DNA of 64,000 nt from Collinsella tanakaei (GTDB lineage: Bacteria > Actinomycetota > Coriobacteriia > Coriobacteriales > Coriobacteriaceae), in the NCBI RefSeq assembly GCF_016900375.1, contig NZ_JACJKB010000006.1:1-64000 (forward strand). Direction: 5' to 3'. The translations under genes and the position numbers were made by a program. Numbering within the stretch: position 1 is the stretch's first letter; each line of letters opens with the position of its first letter. Of this stretch, positions 25,640-35,165 are shown in pieces. A model generated the notes under the pieces. It had not been told where the DNA came from and did no database searches. It worked only from the letters and a program-made list of their open reading frames with translations.

Positions 25640-28600
25640 CTACCCCTGCTCGCGGGCCTCCATCATGAGCATTTGGAGGCGGTTCTCGATGTTGGCTTGG
25701 CTCGTGTCGGGGTCGTAGTCGAGCGGCAGGATCGAGGCGTCCGGATACCGCTCCTTCAGGCTCTTCACGATGCCGCGCCCCACGATATGGTTCGGCAGGC
25801 ATCCGAAGGGCTGCAGAATCAAAAACGCACGGCAGCCGCGCGCCGCGTGGTGCAGGATCTCCGCGGGAATCAGCACGCCTTCGCCGGCGTCGAACGTGTG
25901 GTGCACGATGTCGTCGCTCGCACGCACGAGCTCTCCCATGCGCTCGGGCGCCTCGTAGAGCGGGTGCTTCGAGGCGATCCGGTCGCACGCGCTCTGGGCG
26001 AACTCGAAGGCATCGTCCGAAACGGCCCACTCGGCCTTCTGCGAAAGCGGCTTGTGGATGCCGTACTCGCGCACCTGCGCGTGCTTGTAGAAATACGTCT
26101 TGCGGATGACGTCGGTCATGCGCGCCTCGATGACCTCGAAGCCGTTGCGCTCCAGGTAGCGCTCGATGTCGCGGTTGGCGCCGGGATGGAAGTTCAGCAG
26201 ATACTCGCCGACGATCAGCACGGTGGGCCGCGGATGCGAGCGGTCGATCTTCACGTCGGCCATGACCTGGATGGCGCGACGGAAGCCGGAAAGCGCCCCG
26301 CGCACGCCGTGGCGCTTCGTGCCCTCGATCACGTGGTCCAGGGCGATCTCGAAGGCGCGGTCGGCGGCGCCCGGCTCGAGCTCGTAGGGGCGCATCTTGC
26401 GCAGCAGCTCCTCCAGGGCGTCGATCATCGGCAGGCCATAGGCGATGCGCATGGCGGTCATGAGGCTCATCTTGAAGCCAGGGTGCAGGTCGTGGTTGTC
26501 GGCAAGGTCGTTCGTGAGGATGGGCACCTGCGAAAAGCCCGCATCGTCGAGTGCCTTGCGCAGCAGCGCCGAGTAGTGCGTCAGGCGGCAATCGCCCACG
26601 TACTTGGCCATCATGACCGCGGTGTGGTCGAGGTCGTACCCGCCGTTCATCAGGCCGTCGAGCACCTCGCCGATCACGATCTGCGCGGGGAAGCAGATGT
26701 CGTTGTGAACATAACGCTTGCCCAGGCGGATGGCGTTCTCGCGCCCGACCGGCAGCGAGACGGCGCGCACGCCCTGCTTGGTGAAAGCGGCGGCCATGAG
26801 GCGCGAGAAGGCGTGCGACGTGTTGGGCACGAGCACCGTGTAGGTGTCGCGCTCGTCTTTGGTGAACTTCACCGGGTAGGGATCGGAAAGCTCGCGGACC
26901 TCGTCGTCGGCGTCGCCGCGCGCACGGCGGATGCGCGTCGTCTCCAAAAACGAGCGCACGCGGATGCGCAGGGCGCCCTCGGCGGCACTCTCGTCCACCT
27001 TGAGCAGAAGCGGCCGCTTGGCCGACACCTCGTGCATGAGGCGCGCCGCCTCGTCGGCGAGGTACGCATCGTGTCCGCAGCCGAAGCTCGCGATCTGCGC
27101 GAACTCGAGGCCCTCGGTGCGCGCGGCGATGAGCGCGCACGATAGGATGCGGGCGTGGTAGTTGTTGGCGATATCCAGACGGCTGCGCGTGAGGTCCACC
27201 TCGCGCATGCCCGGGACGGCGTCGGCGGTGAGCACGGGCACACCCTGCTCGATGAACATGCCGGGCAGATTGTGGTTCACGATCGGGTCGGTCTGGTAGG
27301 GGCGCGACGCCAGCACGACGCAGGTGCCGCCGGCGGCCTGCGTCTGCTCGAGAACCTCGCGGCCGCGCGCCTCGAGCGCGTCGGTGAAGGCCGCCTGCGC
27401 GCGGTCGGCCTCGGCGAGCGCGGCGCGCGTGGCGTCGACCGGGATGCCGAACGTCGTCGCTAGGTACTGCACGAGCTGCCGCTCGCGGTCGTCGGCGGTG
27501 TACCAATGGAACAGCGGCGAGTCGAAGGGGATCCCGAAGCGCTTGGCGGGGTTGTCCGACGAGCGGATGACCATGGGGTAGCCCTTCACCACGGCGCACA
27601 TGGACTCCGCCGTGCTGGCCGTCCCCTCGGGCGCGACGGTGGTGATGATGGGCATGAAGATGCGGTCGACCTGCCGCGTGGCGAGGTCGCGGATGTGGCC
27701 GTGGACGAGCTTCGCCGGAAAGCAGACCGTGTCGGAGCTCACGGCGGAAAGGCCGCTCTCAAACATCTTGTGCGTGCTCATGGCCGAGAGCACGACGGTG
27801 AAGCCGAGCGACTCGAGCAATGCGGTCCAAAACGGCGCACTGTCCCAGATAGCGAGCACGCGCGGAATGCCGATGCGGATGCCGTTGTCGGGCAGGATCT
27901 GGGCGTGCTCGGGCCGGCGGAACAGCAGCTTTGTGCGCTCCTCGAACAGGTTCGGCACGCGCGCTGCCTGCTCGGCCGCCTGCTTGGCGCGCTCGCGTAC
28001 CTGGGCGTCGTGCGGGTCGCCCATCACCTCGCCGCGCGAGCAGCGGTTGCCCGTCACATAGCGCTCGCCCGTGGAGAAGCTGATGATGGTGCGCGCGCAG
28101 TGGTTGCCGCAAAACGGGCAGGTGACGTTGCCCTCGCGGGTGAACGAGAGCGCGCGGACGGCGTCGAAGCCGATGAAGGACGAGCCGGAAGCGCTGTCGC
28201 CCCCGTTCCTCTCCACCTGCTCCTTGGCGAGCAGAGCGGCGCCGATGGCGCCCATGAGGCCGGGGTAGGGGCTGCGCGTGACCTCGCGGCCCACGTACTG
28301 CTCGAAGGCGCGCAGCACGGCGTCGTTGGTGAAGGTGCCGCCCTGCACCACGATGTGCTCGCCGAGCGCATCCATGTTGGGCACGCGCACGACCTTCGTG
28401 AACACGTTCTCGATGATTGAGCGGCAAAGTCCCGCCATGATGTCCGCGGGCGTCTTGCCGTCGCGCTGCTCGGAGATGACGCTGCTGGTCATGAAGACGG
28501 TGCAGCGGCTTCCGAGCGACGCGGGATCGGTGGACGAGAACGCGGTCTCGGCGATGTCCGCCAACGGGATGCTGAGCGAGCGGGCGAAGTTCTCCAAAAA

Positions 28601-30052
28601 CGAGCCGCAGCCCGACGAGCACGCCTCGTTGACGATGACGTCTGTGATCACGCCGTCGTCGACCCACATGGCCTTCATGTCCTGTCCGCCGATATCGAGG
28701 ATGAACGTGGCGTCGGGGCGGTAGGCGAGCGCGGCGCGCGCGTGGGCGACGGTCTCGACGGTGTGGTAGTCGGCCCCGAAGGCGCGGGCGAAGAGCTGCT
28801 CGCCGTAGCCTGTCGTGCCGAGGCCGCGCACCTGCAGCGTCACGCCACGCGCCGCATAGGCATCCGCGAGGCCCACGAGGGCGTCGCGCGCCACGTCGAT
28901 GGGTTCGCCCTGGTTCGAGGAGTAAAACGAGTCGACGGGCGTGCCGTCCAGGCCTAAGAGCACGAGCTTCGTGGTGGTGCTGCCGGCATCGATGCCCACG
29001 TAGACGGGCAGCGTCGTGCCCGCTGCGAGCTCGGGCGGCGTGATGGCCTTGATCTCATGGCGCCGCTCGAAGGCGCGGCGCTCCTTCTCGGAGGAAAAGA
29101 AGGGCGCCACGCGCGTGGCGCGCGGCTGGGGCGTGCGGGCGAGAGCGTCGAGCGCGTCGGCGGCAGCTGCGAGGTTGCAGGGGGTCTGCGCGGAGTTGCT
29201 CCCGCGCCGCTCGAGCCAGAGCGCCGCGCCGCGCGCGACGATCGTCTCGGGATGCTCGGGGATGATGACCTGCTCGGGCGCCAAGCCGAGGCGCTCGGCG
29301 AACACGCGCACGAGCGTGGGGTTGAACGTGAGCGGGCCGCCCTGGAACACGACGGGCGGCTCGATGTCCAGACCCTGGGCCAGGCCGCCGACCGTCTGCT
29401 TGACGAGCGCGTGGAACGTGGAGAGCGCGATGTCCTCCTTGGCAGCGCCCTGGTTGAGCAGCGGCTGGATGTCGGTTTTGGCGAAGACTCCGCAGCGGCC
29501 CGAGATCTCGTACACCGTCGAGCCGCGCTCCGCCAGGGCCTCGAAGCTCTCGGTGGGAACTCCCAGCACCGAGGCGATCTCGTCGATGAACGCGCCGGTA
29601 CCGCCGGCGCAGGTGCCGTTCATACGCATGTCGTCGACGCGCGAGGCGCCGCCGTAGGGGTCGGTCTTGAAGAAGACCATCTTGGCGTCCTGCCCGCCGA
29701 GCTCGATGACCGTGCGCGCCTGCGGGTAGAGCGCCTGCACGGCGGCAGCGCCCGCAACGACTTCCTGCACGAAGGGGACGCCGCAGGTCTCGGCGATGGG
29801 TGCCGCCCCCGAACCGGTCACCGCGAGGGCGACCGGCTGCCCGTCGAGCTTTTCTGCCACGCGGCGCAGGGCGGCAGCGGCGCAAGCGACCTGATGCGCG
29901 TGGTGGCGCTCATAGCTCGTGTGGAGGACCCTATGCGTGCCGGGCTCGACGACTACGACCTTGACGGTCGTCGATCCGACGTCGAGGCCGATGAGCAGCC
30001 GCTCAGGCGGCATAGGGGAGGTGGATAGCGCTTCGTGCTGGGTGTCGGGCAT
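25640..30052 (-). CDS. Fused 2-hydroxyacyl-CoA dehydratase activase / dehydratase-like protein
   Basis: The 1470-residue protein has two ASKHA ATPase (BadF/HgdC-like) modules in tandem: the first at about 15-280 (IGLDVGSTTVKVVVVEPG, cluster motif NGTCAGGTGAFIDEIA near residue 140) and the second at about 350-610 (YVGIDAGSTTTKLVLLG, NEACSSGCGSFLENFA). A Cys-rich hinge follows (CPFCGNHCARTI), then a DUF2229 segment and a long HgdB-like dehydratase region to the C-terminus. In 2-hydroxyglutaryl-CoA dehydratases such an activase injects an electron using ATP. Large fused versions are typical of anaerobes and the substrate is not known. No canonical dehydratase subunits are nearby. The promoter region is shared with the divergent nucleoside hydrolase. 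Confidence 0.88.
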   Translation of the reverse strand: MPDTQHEALSTSPMPPERLLIGLDVGSTTVKVVVVEPGTHRVLHTSYERHHAHQVACAAAALRRVAEKLDGQPVALAVTGSGAAPIAETCGVPFVQEVVAGAAAVQALYPQARTVIELGGQDAKMVFFKTDPYGGASRVDDMRMNGTCAGGTGAFIDEIASVLGVPTESFEALAERGSTVYEISGRCGVFAKTDIQPLLNQGAAKEDIALSTFHALVKQTVGGLAQGLDIEPPVVFQGGPLTFNPTLVRVFAERLGLAPEQVIIPEHPETIVARGAALWLERRGSNSAQTPCNLAAAADALDALARTPQPRATRVAPFFSSEKERRAFERRHEIKAITPPELAAGTTLPVYVGIDAGSTTTKLVLLGLDGTPVDSFYSSNQGEPIDVARDALVGLADAYAARGVTLQVRGLGTTGYGEQLFARAFGADYHTVETVAHARAALAYRPDATFILDIGGQDMKAMWVDDGVITDVIVNEACSSGCGSFLENFARSLSIPLADIAETAFSSTDPASLGSRCTVFMTSSVISEQRDGKTPADIMAGLCRSIIENVFTKVVRVPNMDALGEHIVVQGGTFTNDAVLRAFEQYVGREVTRSPYPGLMGAIGAALLAKEQVERNGGDSASGSSFIGFDAVRALSFTREGNVTCPFCGNHCARTIISFSTGERYVTGNRCSRGEVMGDPHDAQVRERAKQAAEQAARVPNLFEERTKLLFRRPEHAQILPDNGIRIGIPRVLAIWDSAPFWTALLESLGFTVVLSAMSTHKMFESGLSAVSSDTVCFPAKLVHGHIRDLATRQVDRIFMPIITTVAPEGTASTAESMCAVVKGYPMVIRSSDNPAKRFGIPFDSPLFHWYTADDRERQLVQYLATTFGIPVDATRAALAEADRAQAAFTDALEARGREVLEQTQAAGGTCVVLASRPYQTDPIVNHNLPGMFIEQGVPVLTADAVPGMREVDLTRSRLDIANNYHARILSCALIAARTEGLEFAQIASFGCGHDAYLADEAARLMHEVSAKRPLLLKVDESAAEGALRIRVRSFLETTRIRRARGDADDEVRELSDPYPVKFTKDERDTYTVLVPNTSHAFSRLMAAAFTKQGVRAVSLPVGRENAIRLGKRYVHNDICFPAQIVIGEVLDGLMNGGYDLDHTAVMMAKYVGDCRLTHYSALLRKALDDAGFSQVPILTNDLADNHDLHPGFKMSLMTAMRIAYGLPMIDALEELLRKMRPYELEPGAADRAFEIALDHVIEGTKRHGVRGALSGFRRAIQVMADVKIDRSHPRPTVLIVGEYLLNFHPGANRDIERYLERNGFEVIEARMTDVIRKTYFYKHAQVREYGIHKPLSQKAEWAVSDDAFEFAQSACDRIASKHPLYEAPERMGELVRASDDIVHHTFDAGEGVLIPAEILHHAARGCRAFLILQPFGCLPNHIVGRGIVKSLKERYPDASILPLDYDPDTSQANIENRLQMLMMEAREQG

Positions 30053-30089
30053 ACGATGGGGACCTGCGTGCTTTCTATCAACGGTTGAA

Positions 30090-30175
30090 TGTCAATCTGA
30101 CAGACAAACGATACCCAAACGGGACGGAAATAAAAGGGTTCCCGCAAAAATACTAAGGTACATGACAATCTGACA
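30090..30175. promoter_or_regulatory. Divergent control region with repeated CAATCTGACA
   Basis: Between the activase gene and the nucleoside hydrolase gene the 10-mer CAATCTGACA occurs at 30093-30102 and again at 30166-30175. The first copy lies in a perfect dyad TGTCA-ATC-TGACA. This looks like a regulator binding site; the regulator is unknown. Confidence 0.45.
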
Positions 30176-30203
30176 AGATGGGGCCAGGTACAAACTTGTC
30201 GCC
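30171..30203. repeat. GACAAG palindromic repeat, copy 1
   Basis: GACAAG and CTTGTC bracket a G/C-rich core (GGGGCCAGGTAC). A similar block, GATTGGGGCCGGGTCCGAAC followed by TTGTCGC, lies between leuA and leuC at 56689-56712. Confidence 0.5.
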
Positions 30204-30260
30204 CGGATGCGTGAGATAATCGGGGTACGAACGCATCGCGCGGTCCGGAAGGGGAAGGCC

Positions 30261-31202
30261 ATGCCCAAAGACATCATCATCGACTGCGATCCGGGACACG
30301 ACGACGCGGTGGCACTGCTGCTTGCGCTGGGAAATCCCGAGGTCAACCTCATCGGCGTGACCACCGTCGGCGGCAACCAGAGCCTGGGCAAGGTGACGTA
30401 CAACGCCCGAGCGGTGCTCGAGGCGGCGGGTGCCCGCGATGTGCCCGTGCACGCGGGCTGCGCCCGTCCGCTCGTGCGGGAAGGAGAGGTCGCCGCGGCG
30501 ATCCACGGCGAAAGCGGGCTCGACGGCGTCGACCTGCCCCGCCCTGTACGGCCGCTGGGCGAAGCCCATGCCGTCACGTGGCTGATCGATACCATCATGG
30601 CCCGCGAACCCAAGTCGGTGACGCTCGTTCCCACCGGCCCGCTCACCAACATCGCCTTGGCGGTTCGTCTGGAACCGCGGATCGTCGAGCGCGTGCGCGA
30701 GGTCGTGCTCATGGGCGGTGCCGTTCGCACCGGAAACTGGAGCCCGGTGGCGGAATTCAACGTCAAGACCGACCCTGAGGCGGCGCACATCGTCTTCCAC
30801 GAGGCATGGCCCCTCACGATGGTGGGACTCGACCTTACGCACCAGGCTCTGTGCACGCCGGAGGTGCAGGCGCGCATCGCGGCGCTCGGGACCGACCTTG
30901 CGGGGCACGTGTGCAACATGATGGATTTCTTCCGCGCGGCGTACCGGGCCGACCGCGTCTTCGCGGACCCGCCGGTCCACGACCCGTGCGCCGTCGCCTA
31001 CGTGATCGACCCGGGCGTGATGACCACCCGCCGCTGCCCGATCGACGTCGAGCTGACGGGAACCTGCACGGCCGGCATGACCGTGGCCGACCTGCGCGGG
31101 GTCGAGCCCGAGGCGGACGCGTGCGCCACGCAGGTGGCGGTGCGCCTCGATGTCGAGGCGTTTTGGGATATGGTCGTGGCGGCCATCGCCGCGCTGGGGT
31201 AG
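30261..31202 (+). CDS. Inosine-uridine preferring nucleoside hydrolase
   Basis: The 313-residue enzyme cleaves ribonucleosides to base and ribose. The calcium-binding signature DCDPGHDDAVALLLAL is at residues about 8-23, with the later active-site stretches LVPTGPLTNIA, MGGAVRTGNWSPVAEFN and HDPCAVAYV. The ATG at 30261 follows GGAAGGGGAAGG. With the ribokinase 35 bp downstream it forms a nucleoside salvage pair: hydrolysis, then ribose phosphorylation. Substrate preference (pyrimidine or purine) cannot be set from sequence. Confidence 0.93.
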   Translation: MPKDIIIDCDPGHDDAVALLLALGNPEVNLIGVTTVGGNQSLGKVTYNARAVLEAAGARDVPVHAGCARPLVREGEVAAAIHGESGLDGVDLPRPVRPLGEAHAVTWLIDTIMAREPKSVTLVPTGPLTNIALAVRLEPRIVERVREVVLMGGAVRTGNWSPVAEFNVKTDPEAAHIVFHEAWPLTMVGLDLTHQALCTPEVQARIAALGTDLAGHVCNMMDFFRAAYRADRVFADPPVHDPCAVAYVIDPGVMTTRRCPIDVELTGTCTAGMTVADLRGVEPEADACATQVAVRLDVEAFWDMVVAAIAALG

Positions 31203-31237
31203 CGACCCGCGGCGCTGAGGGGAACTGAGGAGGACGC

Positions 31238-32149
31238 ATGCACAAGGTGATCGTATTCGGAAGCCTCAACATGGACCTGAGCATCGCGTGCGAGCGCATG
31301 CCGCAGGCCGGGGAGACGCTCACGGGCGGGGGCTTCGTGGTGAACGCGGGCGGCAAGGGCGCCAACCAGGCGGTCGGCGCTGCGCGCCTGGGCGCTCAGG
31401 TGCACATGCTGGGTGCCGTGGGCGCCGACGCGTTCGGCGACCAGCTGCTGGCTGGGCTCGCGCGCGCCGGTGTGGATTGCGGGCGCGTTGCCCGTCTGGA
31501 CGACCGCACGACGGGCGTCGCCGTTATCGTCCGCGCGGCGGGGGATAACCGCATCGTGCTCGACCCGGGGGCAAACCACGCGCTGTCTGCATCCGACGTC
31601 TCTCGGGCGCTCGATGCCCTGGCGGAGCCCGGGGACGTGTTCCTCACGCAGCTCGAATGCGACGTCCCGACCACCTTGTCGGCGCTGGCTGACGCCCATG
31701 CGCGCGGACTGTATACGATCTTCAACCCGGCTCCGGCGCTCGATGTGCCGCGCGAAACCTGGGAAAACGTCGGCTTGGTATGCCTGAACGAGACGGAGTG
31801 CGAAATCGTGACGGGTGTGTTCCCTGCCGACGAGGAGTCCGCGGTTCGCGCCATGGAGCTGCTTGCGGGCTGGGGTCCCACGACGGTCGCGCTCACGCTC
31901 GGGTCGAAGGGGTCACTCGTGCTGCATGCCGGCGAGCTCATCGCCTCGGTGCCGCCCACTGTGGACGTGCAGGACACGACCGGCGCCGGCGACACCTACA
32001 TCGGCGCGCTCGCGCAGGGGGCGGCTGCCGGCGCCTCGCTTGTCGAGACGGTGGAGCGCGCGACGCGCGCATCGGCGCTCGCGTGCACGCGGGTCGGCGC
32101 GCAGCAGGCCATCCCGACGGCGGACGAGGTGGCGCGCGCCTTCTCGTAG
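31238..32149 (+). CDS. rbsK: Ribokinase
   Basis: The 303-residue PfkB-family kinase carries the N-terminal GSLNMDLSIAC and GGKGANQAVGAARLG motifs and the C-terminal anion hole/catalytic motif DTTGAGDTYIGAL (catalytic Asp near residue 252). It should convert ribose, released by the upstream nucleoside hydrolase, to ribose 5-phosphate. Other PfkB sugars are possible, but the residue pattern fits ribokinase best. GAGGAGG precedes the ATG. Confidence 0.9.
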   Translation: MHKVIVFGSLNMDLSIACERMPQAGETLTGGGFVVNAGGKGANQAVGAARLGAQVHMLGAVGADAFGDQLLAGLARAGVDCGRVARLDDRTTGVAVIVRAAGDNRIVLDPGANHALSASDVSRALDALAEPGDVFLTQLECDVPTTLSALADAHARGLYTIFNPAPALDVPRETWENVGLVCLNETECEIVTGVFPADEESAVRAMELLAGWGPTTVALTLGSKGSLVLHAGELIASVPPTVDVQDTTGAGDTYIGALAQGAAAGASLVETVERATRASALACTRVGAQQAIPTADEVARAFS

Positions 32150-32259
32150 GGGATGCGCATACCGTTCGGCGGCGCTCCTTGAGGCCGTTGCGGCCGCTTG
32201 CGGCGGCCGCTGCGCGTCCGTCGCTATGGAGAAACGCCCCATACCCCAGGCGATACGCG

Positions 32260-32277
32260 ATAATCGGTTAAGATTAT
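32260..32277. promoter_or_regulatory. Dyad upstream of clpC
   Basis: ATAATC-GGTTAA-GATTAT, a perfect 6-bp inverted repeat with a 6-bp spacer, 70 bp before the clpC ATG. It does not match the CtsR heptad or the HspR/HAIR element. Confidence 0.4.
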
Positions 32278-32346
32278 TCGACTTTGGGTACAGCATGTCA
32301 GAACGTATCCCTCAGCACTTCATATGAGCATGTAAGAGGTATTCGC

Positions 32347-34977
32347 ATGTTAGATCGATTCACCGACCGCGCGCGCCGCGTCATGTCGCTGGCCAAGGAG
32401 GAGGCGCTCGCGCAGAATTCCACCAAGGTGGGCACCGAGCACCTGCTGCTCGCGCTCGCCAAGGAGCAGGAGGGCATCGCCGCCGAGGCGCTGCGATCCC
32501 TCGAGATCAGCTACGACGACATCATGGCGCAGCTCAAGGAGACCCGCACCACCGTGCCCGACGAGGACGAGAAGGCCGAGGCCGCCAAGCTGGCCTTCAC
32601 GCCGCGCGTCATCTCGGTCATGGAGCGCTCCTTCCGCCTCGCGCGCGAGAACAACCAGACCTACGTGTCGACCGAGCACCTGCTCGTGGGCATCGTCGAC
32701 GAGGGTGACGGCATGGCGATGGACATCCTCATGCGCCTGGGCGTCTCCGCCGCCTCGGTGCGCGCGGCCGTCGACAAGCTCACCTCGAAGGACCAGGGCC
32801 GCAAGCGCCCCATGGCCGGATCGGCGTCGGGCCGTCCCGGTGCGGGCCTGCCGTTCTTCTCCGGCGAGACGGCGCGCGCGGAGGAGGAAAACGGCAGCAC
32901 GCTGGCGCAGTTCGGCACGAACCTCACGCAGCAGGCGCGCGACGGCAAGCTCGATCCCGTCATCGGCCGCGAGAAGGAGATCTCGCGCATGATGGAGATC
33001 CTCTCGCGCCGCACGAAGAACAACCCGCTCATCCTGGGCGACCCGGGCGTCGGCAAGACCGCCATCGTCGAGGGCCTCGCGCAGCAGATCGCCGCGGGCG
33101 ATGTTCCCGAGAACCTGCTCAACATGAACATCTGGACGCTCGACCTGCCCGGTCTCGTTGCCGGCGCCAAGTATCGCGGCGAGTTCGAGGAGCGCCTGAA
33201 GAACGTGATCGCCGAGGCCACCGAGGCCGACGACATCATCCTGTTCATCGACGAGATGCACACCCTTATCGGCGCGGGTTCGGCCGAGGGCTCCATCGAC
33301 GCGAGCTCCATGCTCAAGCCCGTGCTCGCACGCGGTTCGTTCCAGATCATCGGAGCCACGACCGCCGAGGAGTTCCGCAAGTACCTGACGAAGGACCCGG
33401 CGTTCGAGCGGCGCTTCCAGCCCATCGATGTCGAGGAGCCGAGCGTCGAGGACACCATCAAGATCCTGAAGGCCCTGCTGCCGCGCTACGAGCAGCATCA
33501 CCACGTGCAGTACACGCCGGCGGCGGTCGATGCCGCGGCGAGCCTGTCGTCCCGCTACATCCAGGACCGCTTCCTGCCCGATAAGGCCATCGACCTGATC
33601 GACGAGGCCGGTGCACGTGCCCGCATCGCGCGCAACCGCGCCCCCGAGCCGGTCCGCACGGCGGAAACGAAGCTGAACGAGCTCAAGGATGCCGTGGACA
33701 AGGCGACCGCCGACGATGACATGAACCAGGCCGCCGAGCTCACCGAGCAGCAGCATGCGGCCGAGATCGCCCTGTCCGAGGCGCGCGCCGCCTGGAACGC
33801 CGAGATGGACGCGAGCCCGCTCGTGATCGACGTGCCGCAGATCGCCGACATCGTGTCCGCGACCTCGGGCGTGCCCGTGTCGTCGCTGACCGAGGACGAG
33901 AGCCGTCGCCTGCTGGCCTGCGAGGACGTGCTCAAGACCCGCATCATCGGGCAGGATGAGGCGGTCCACGCCGTGGCCAAGGCCATCCGCCGCAGCCGCT
34001 CGCCGCTCAAGGACCCGCGCCGTCCCGGCGGCTCGTTCATCTTCCTGGGCCCGACGGGCACCGGTAAGACCGAGCTCGCCAAGACGCTCGCCGAGTACCT
34101 GTTCGGCAGCAAGGACGCGCTCATCAGCTTCGACATGTCCGAGTTCTCGAGCGAGTACGAGGTCTCCAAGCTCATCGGTAGCCCCCCGGGCTATGTGGGC
34201 CACGAGGAGGGCGGCCAGCTCACCAAGGCCGTGCGCCGCCATCCGTATTCGGTCGTCCTGTTCGACGAGATCGAGAAGGCGCACCCGGATATCTTCAACA
34301 TCCTGCTGCAGGTGCTCGATGAGGGCCGCCTGACCGACGGCCAGGGCAAGACGGTCGACTTCCGCAACACGGTGATCATCATGACGTCCAACGTGGGCGC
34401 GCGCGAGATCGCCCAGGACGCGAGCGTGGGCTTCGGCACGACGGGCGAAAGCGGCCTGACCGCCGGCGAGATCAAGAGCCGTGCGATGGGAGAGCTCAAG
34501 CGCCTGTTCCGCCCCGAGTTCCTGAACCGTATCGACGACATCGTCGTGTTCCAGAAGCTCACGGGCGATTCGCTGACCAAGATCGCGCACCTGCTCGTGG
34601 ACGACCTGCGCCAGCGCCTGATCGCGAACGGCATGAACATCGTGCTGACCGACGCCGCGATCGCCAAGATCGTGGCCGAGGGCACCGACCTCACCAACGG
34701 CGCCCGTCCGCTGCGCCGCGCCATCCAGCGCCTGATCGAGGACCCGCTATCCGAGGAGCTGCTGGCGGGCGAGTGGCGCGAGGGCGACACGGTGCTGACC
34801 GACGTCGTCGATGGCGAGTTCGTGTTCAGCCACGGCACGGGCGAGATCCCCGCGCCCCGCGGGACCGGCGCACTCGGCGGCTCGTTTGAGCCCGCGCCCC
34901 GCAGCGGCGGCGGCGCGCCCGCGCTTACGGGCGGTGGCTCGGGCGGTGTTGCCCAGGCTGGCGCCGGCACCCGATAA
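32347..34977 (+). CDS. clpC: ClpC, ATP-dependent Clp protease unfoldase subunit
   Basis: The 876-residue Hsp100 AAA+ protein has the double N-domain (about 1-145, starting MLDRFTDRARRVM), the first AAA module with GDPGVGKT (about 232-239), a middle coiled-coil (about 430-510), and the second AAA module with GPTGTGKT (about 568-575) and SPPGYVGHEEGGQLT. It feeds substrates to ClpP. A Gly/Ala/Pro-rich tail of about 40 residues follows the core. AAGAGGT precedes the ATG. In Bacillus clpC follows ctsR-mcsA-mcsB; none of these is here, so control must differ. Confidence 0.96.
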   Translation: MLDRFTDRARRVMSLAKEEALAQNSTKVGTEHLLLALAKEQEGIAAEALRSLEISYDDIMAQLKETRTTVPDEDEKAEAAKLAFTPRVISVMERSFRLARENNQTYVSTEHLLVGIVDEGDGMAMDILMRLGVSAASVRAAVDKLTSKDQGRKRPMAGSASGRPGAGLPFFSGETARAEEENGSTLAQFGTNLTQQARDGKLDPVIGREKEISRMMEILSRRTKNNPLILGDPGVGKTAIVEGLAQQIAAGDVPENLLNMNIWTLDLPGLVAGAKYRGEFEERLKNVIAEATEADDIILFIDEMHTLIGAGSAEGSIDASSMLKPVLARGSFQIIGATTAEEFRKYLTKDPAFERRFQPIDVEEPSVEDTIKILKALLPRYEQHHHVQYTPAAVDAAASLSSRYIQDRFLPDKAIDLIDEAGARARIARNRAPEPVRTAETKLNELKDAVDKATADDDMNQAAELTEQQHAAEIALSEARAAWNAEMDASPLVIDVPQIADIVSATSGVPVSSLTEDESRRLLACEDVLKTRIIGQDEAVHAVAKAIRRSRSPLKDPRRPGGSFIFLGPTGTGKTELAKTLAEYLFGSKDALISFDMSEFSSEYEVSKLIGSPPGYVGHEEGGQLTKAVRRHPYSVVLFDEIEKAHPDIFNILLQVLDEGRLTDGQGKTVDFRNTVIIMTSNVGAREIAQDASVGFGTTGESGLTAGEIKSRAMGELKRLFRPEFLNRIDDIVVFQKLTGDSLTKIAHLLVDDLRQRLIANGMNIVLTDAAIAKIVAEGTDLTNGARPLRRAIQRLIEDPLSEELLAGEWREGDTVLTDVVDGEFVFSHGTGEIPAPRGTGALGGSFEPAPRSGGGAPALTGGGSGGVAQAGAGTR

Positions 34978-34990
34978 TCTCCAGCTTCGC

Positions 34991-35025
34991 AAAGGCGGCT
35001 CCCTCCTAGGAGCCGCCTTTGTCCA
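34991..35025 (+). terminator. Terminator of clpC
   Basis: 12-bp perfect stem AAAGGCGGCTCC/GGAGCCGCCTTT with a 6-nt loop, then GTCCATTTTC. Confidence 0.8.
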
Positions 35026-35165
35026 TTTTCAGGACGGAGATGTTTCCAGGCCCCCGCGGGTGGGAAAATCCGACATTTCAAGTTTGAAAAAGAAGTCTCG
35101 GGGCATCATCTTTCATGCGAGAATAAAAGCATGACTGTGGCGGAAACGTTCGATGGAGCAGCACA

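Noticed and set aside
32350-34590. 746-codon minus-strand frame across clpC
   Set aside because: Antisense shadow of clpC with low-complexity Leu/Arg/Gly content and no start signals.
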